NCBI GenBank assembly: GCA_902803245.1
Contig: CADCPJ010000161.1
Coordinates: forward strand, 1-5,358
Reading direction: 5' to 3'
Origin: an uncultured Lachnospiraceae bacterium
GTDB lineage: Bacteria > Bacillota > Clostridia > Lachnospirales > Lachnospiraceae
DNA length: 5,358 nt
Part shown: one piece after another, positions 5,344-5,358 of the stretch
Layout: each line of letters opens with the position of its first letter
Position numbering within the stretch: position 1 is the first letter of the stretch
Translations under genes and position numbers: made by a program
The notes under the pieces: model-generated
The model's database searches: none
Seen by the model: the letters and a program-made list of their open reading frames with translations, nothing else
What the model was told of the DNA's origin: nothing

Positions 5344-5358
5344 TTTGCGGTCATGCGG

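Overview
This window most likely comes from a GC-rich Gram-positive Firmicute of the Clostridia, probably Lachnospiraceae-like. That is an inference. It rests on a very large secreted, wall-anchored protein built from FctA/Cna-B/SpaA-type pilin domains with a TGD-type sorting signal, on an L,D-transpeptidase carrying an N-terminal tyrosine-rich repeat of the kind common in gut Clostridia, and on strong AGGGGAGG and AGGAGG ribosome binding sites. No rRNA, tRNA, CRISPR array or transposase gene is visible.

Layout: (1) 37-3405, + strand, a 1122-residue surface protein: signal peptide, acidic tetrapeptide-repeat stalk, a domain I do not recognise, a string of pilin/adhesin-type Ig-like domains, a Gly- and Thr-Pro-rich wall-spanning linker and a C-terminal sortase signal. 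(2) 3406-3830, a 425-base stretch without a large gene, dense in repeats. It holds a 39-base palindrome six bases after the stop codon (terminator, possibly a dispersed palindromic repeat), seven tandem 21-base units, a 10-bp hairpin, and two copies 72 bases apart of a hairpin plus purine-rich start region. The second copy supplies the ribosome binding site of the next gene; the first fronts a possible 26-codon small ORF. (3) 3831-4385, + strand, a YfcE-type metallophosphodiesterase with all metal-binding motifs. (4) 4386-4473, a short convergent intergenic region with three 9-base repeats. (5) 4474-5343, - strand, a secreted L,D-transpeptidase-like protein whose true start may lie beyond the right edge.

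The surface protein and the transpeptidase both belong to the cell envelope: one would be attached to the wall by sortase, the other would act on peptidoglycan peptides. Nothing in the sequence ties them into one operon. yfcE is a housekeeping-type gene that appears to have its own leader. I see no clear new multi-gene system. The least explained part is the repeat-rich leader between the surface protein and yfcE, in particular the duplicated start region with a small ORF that overlaps the yfcE start as ATGA.
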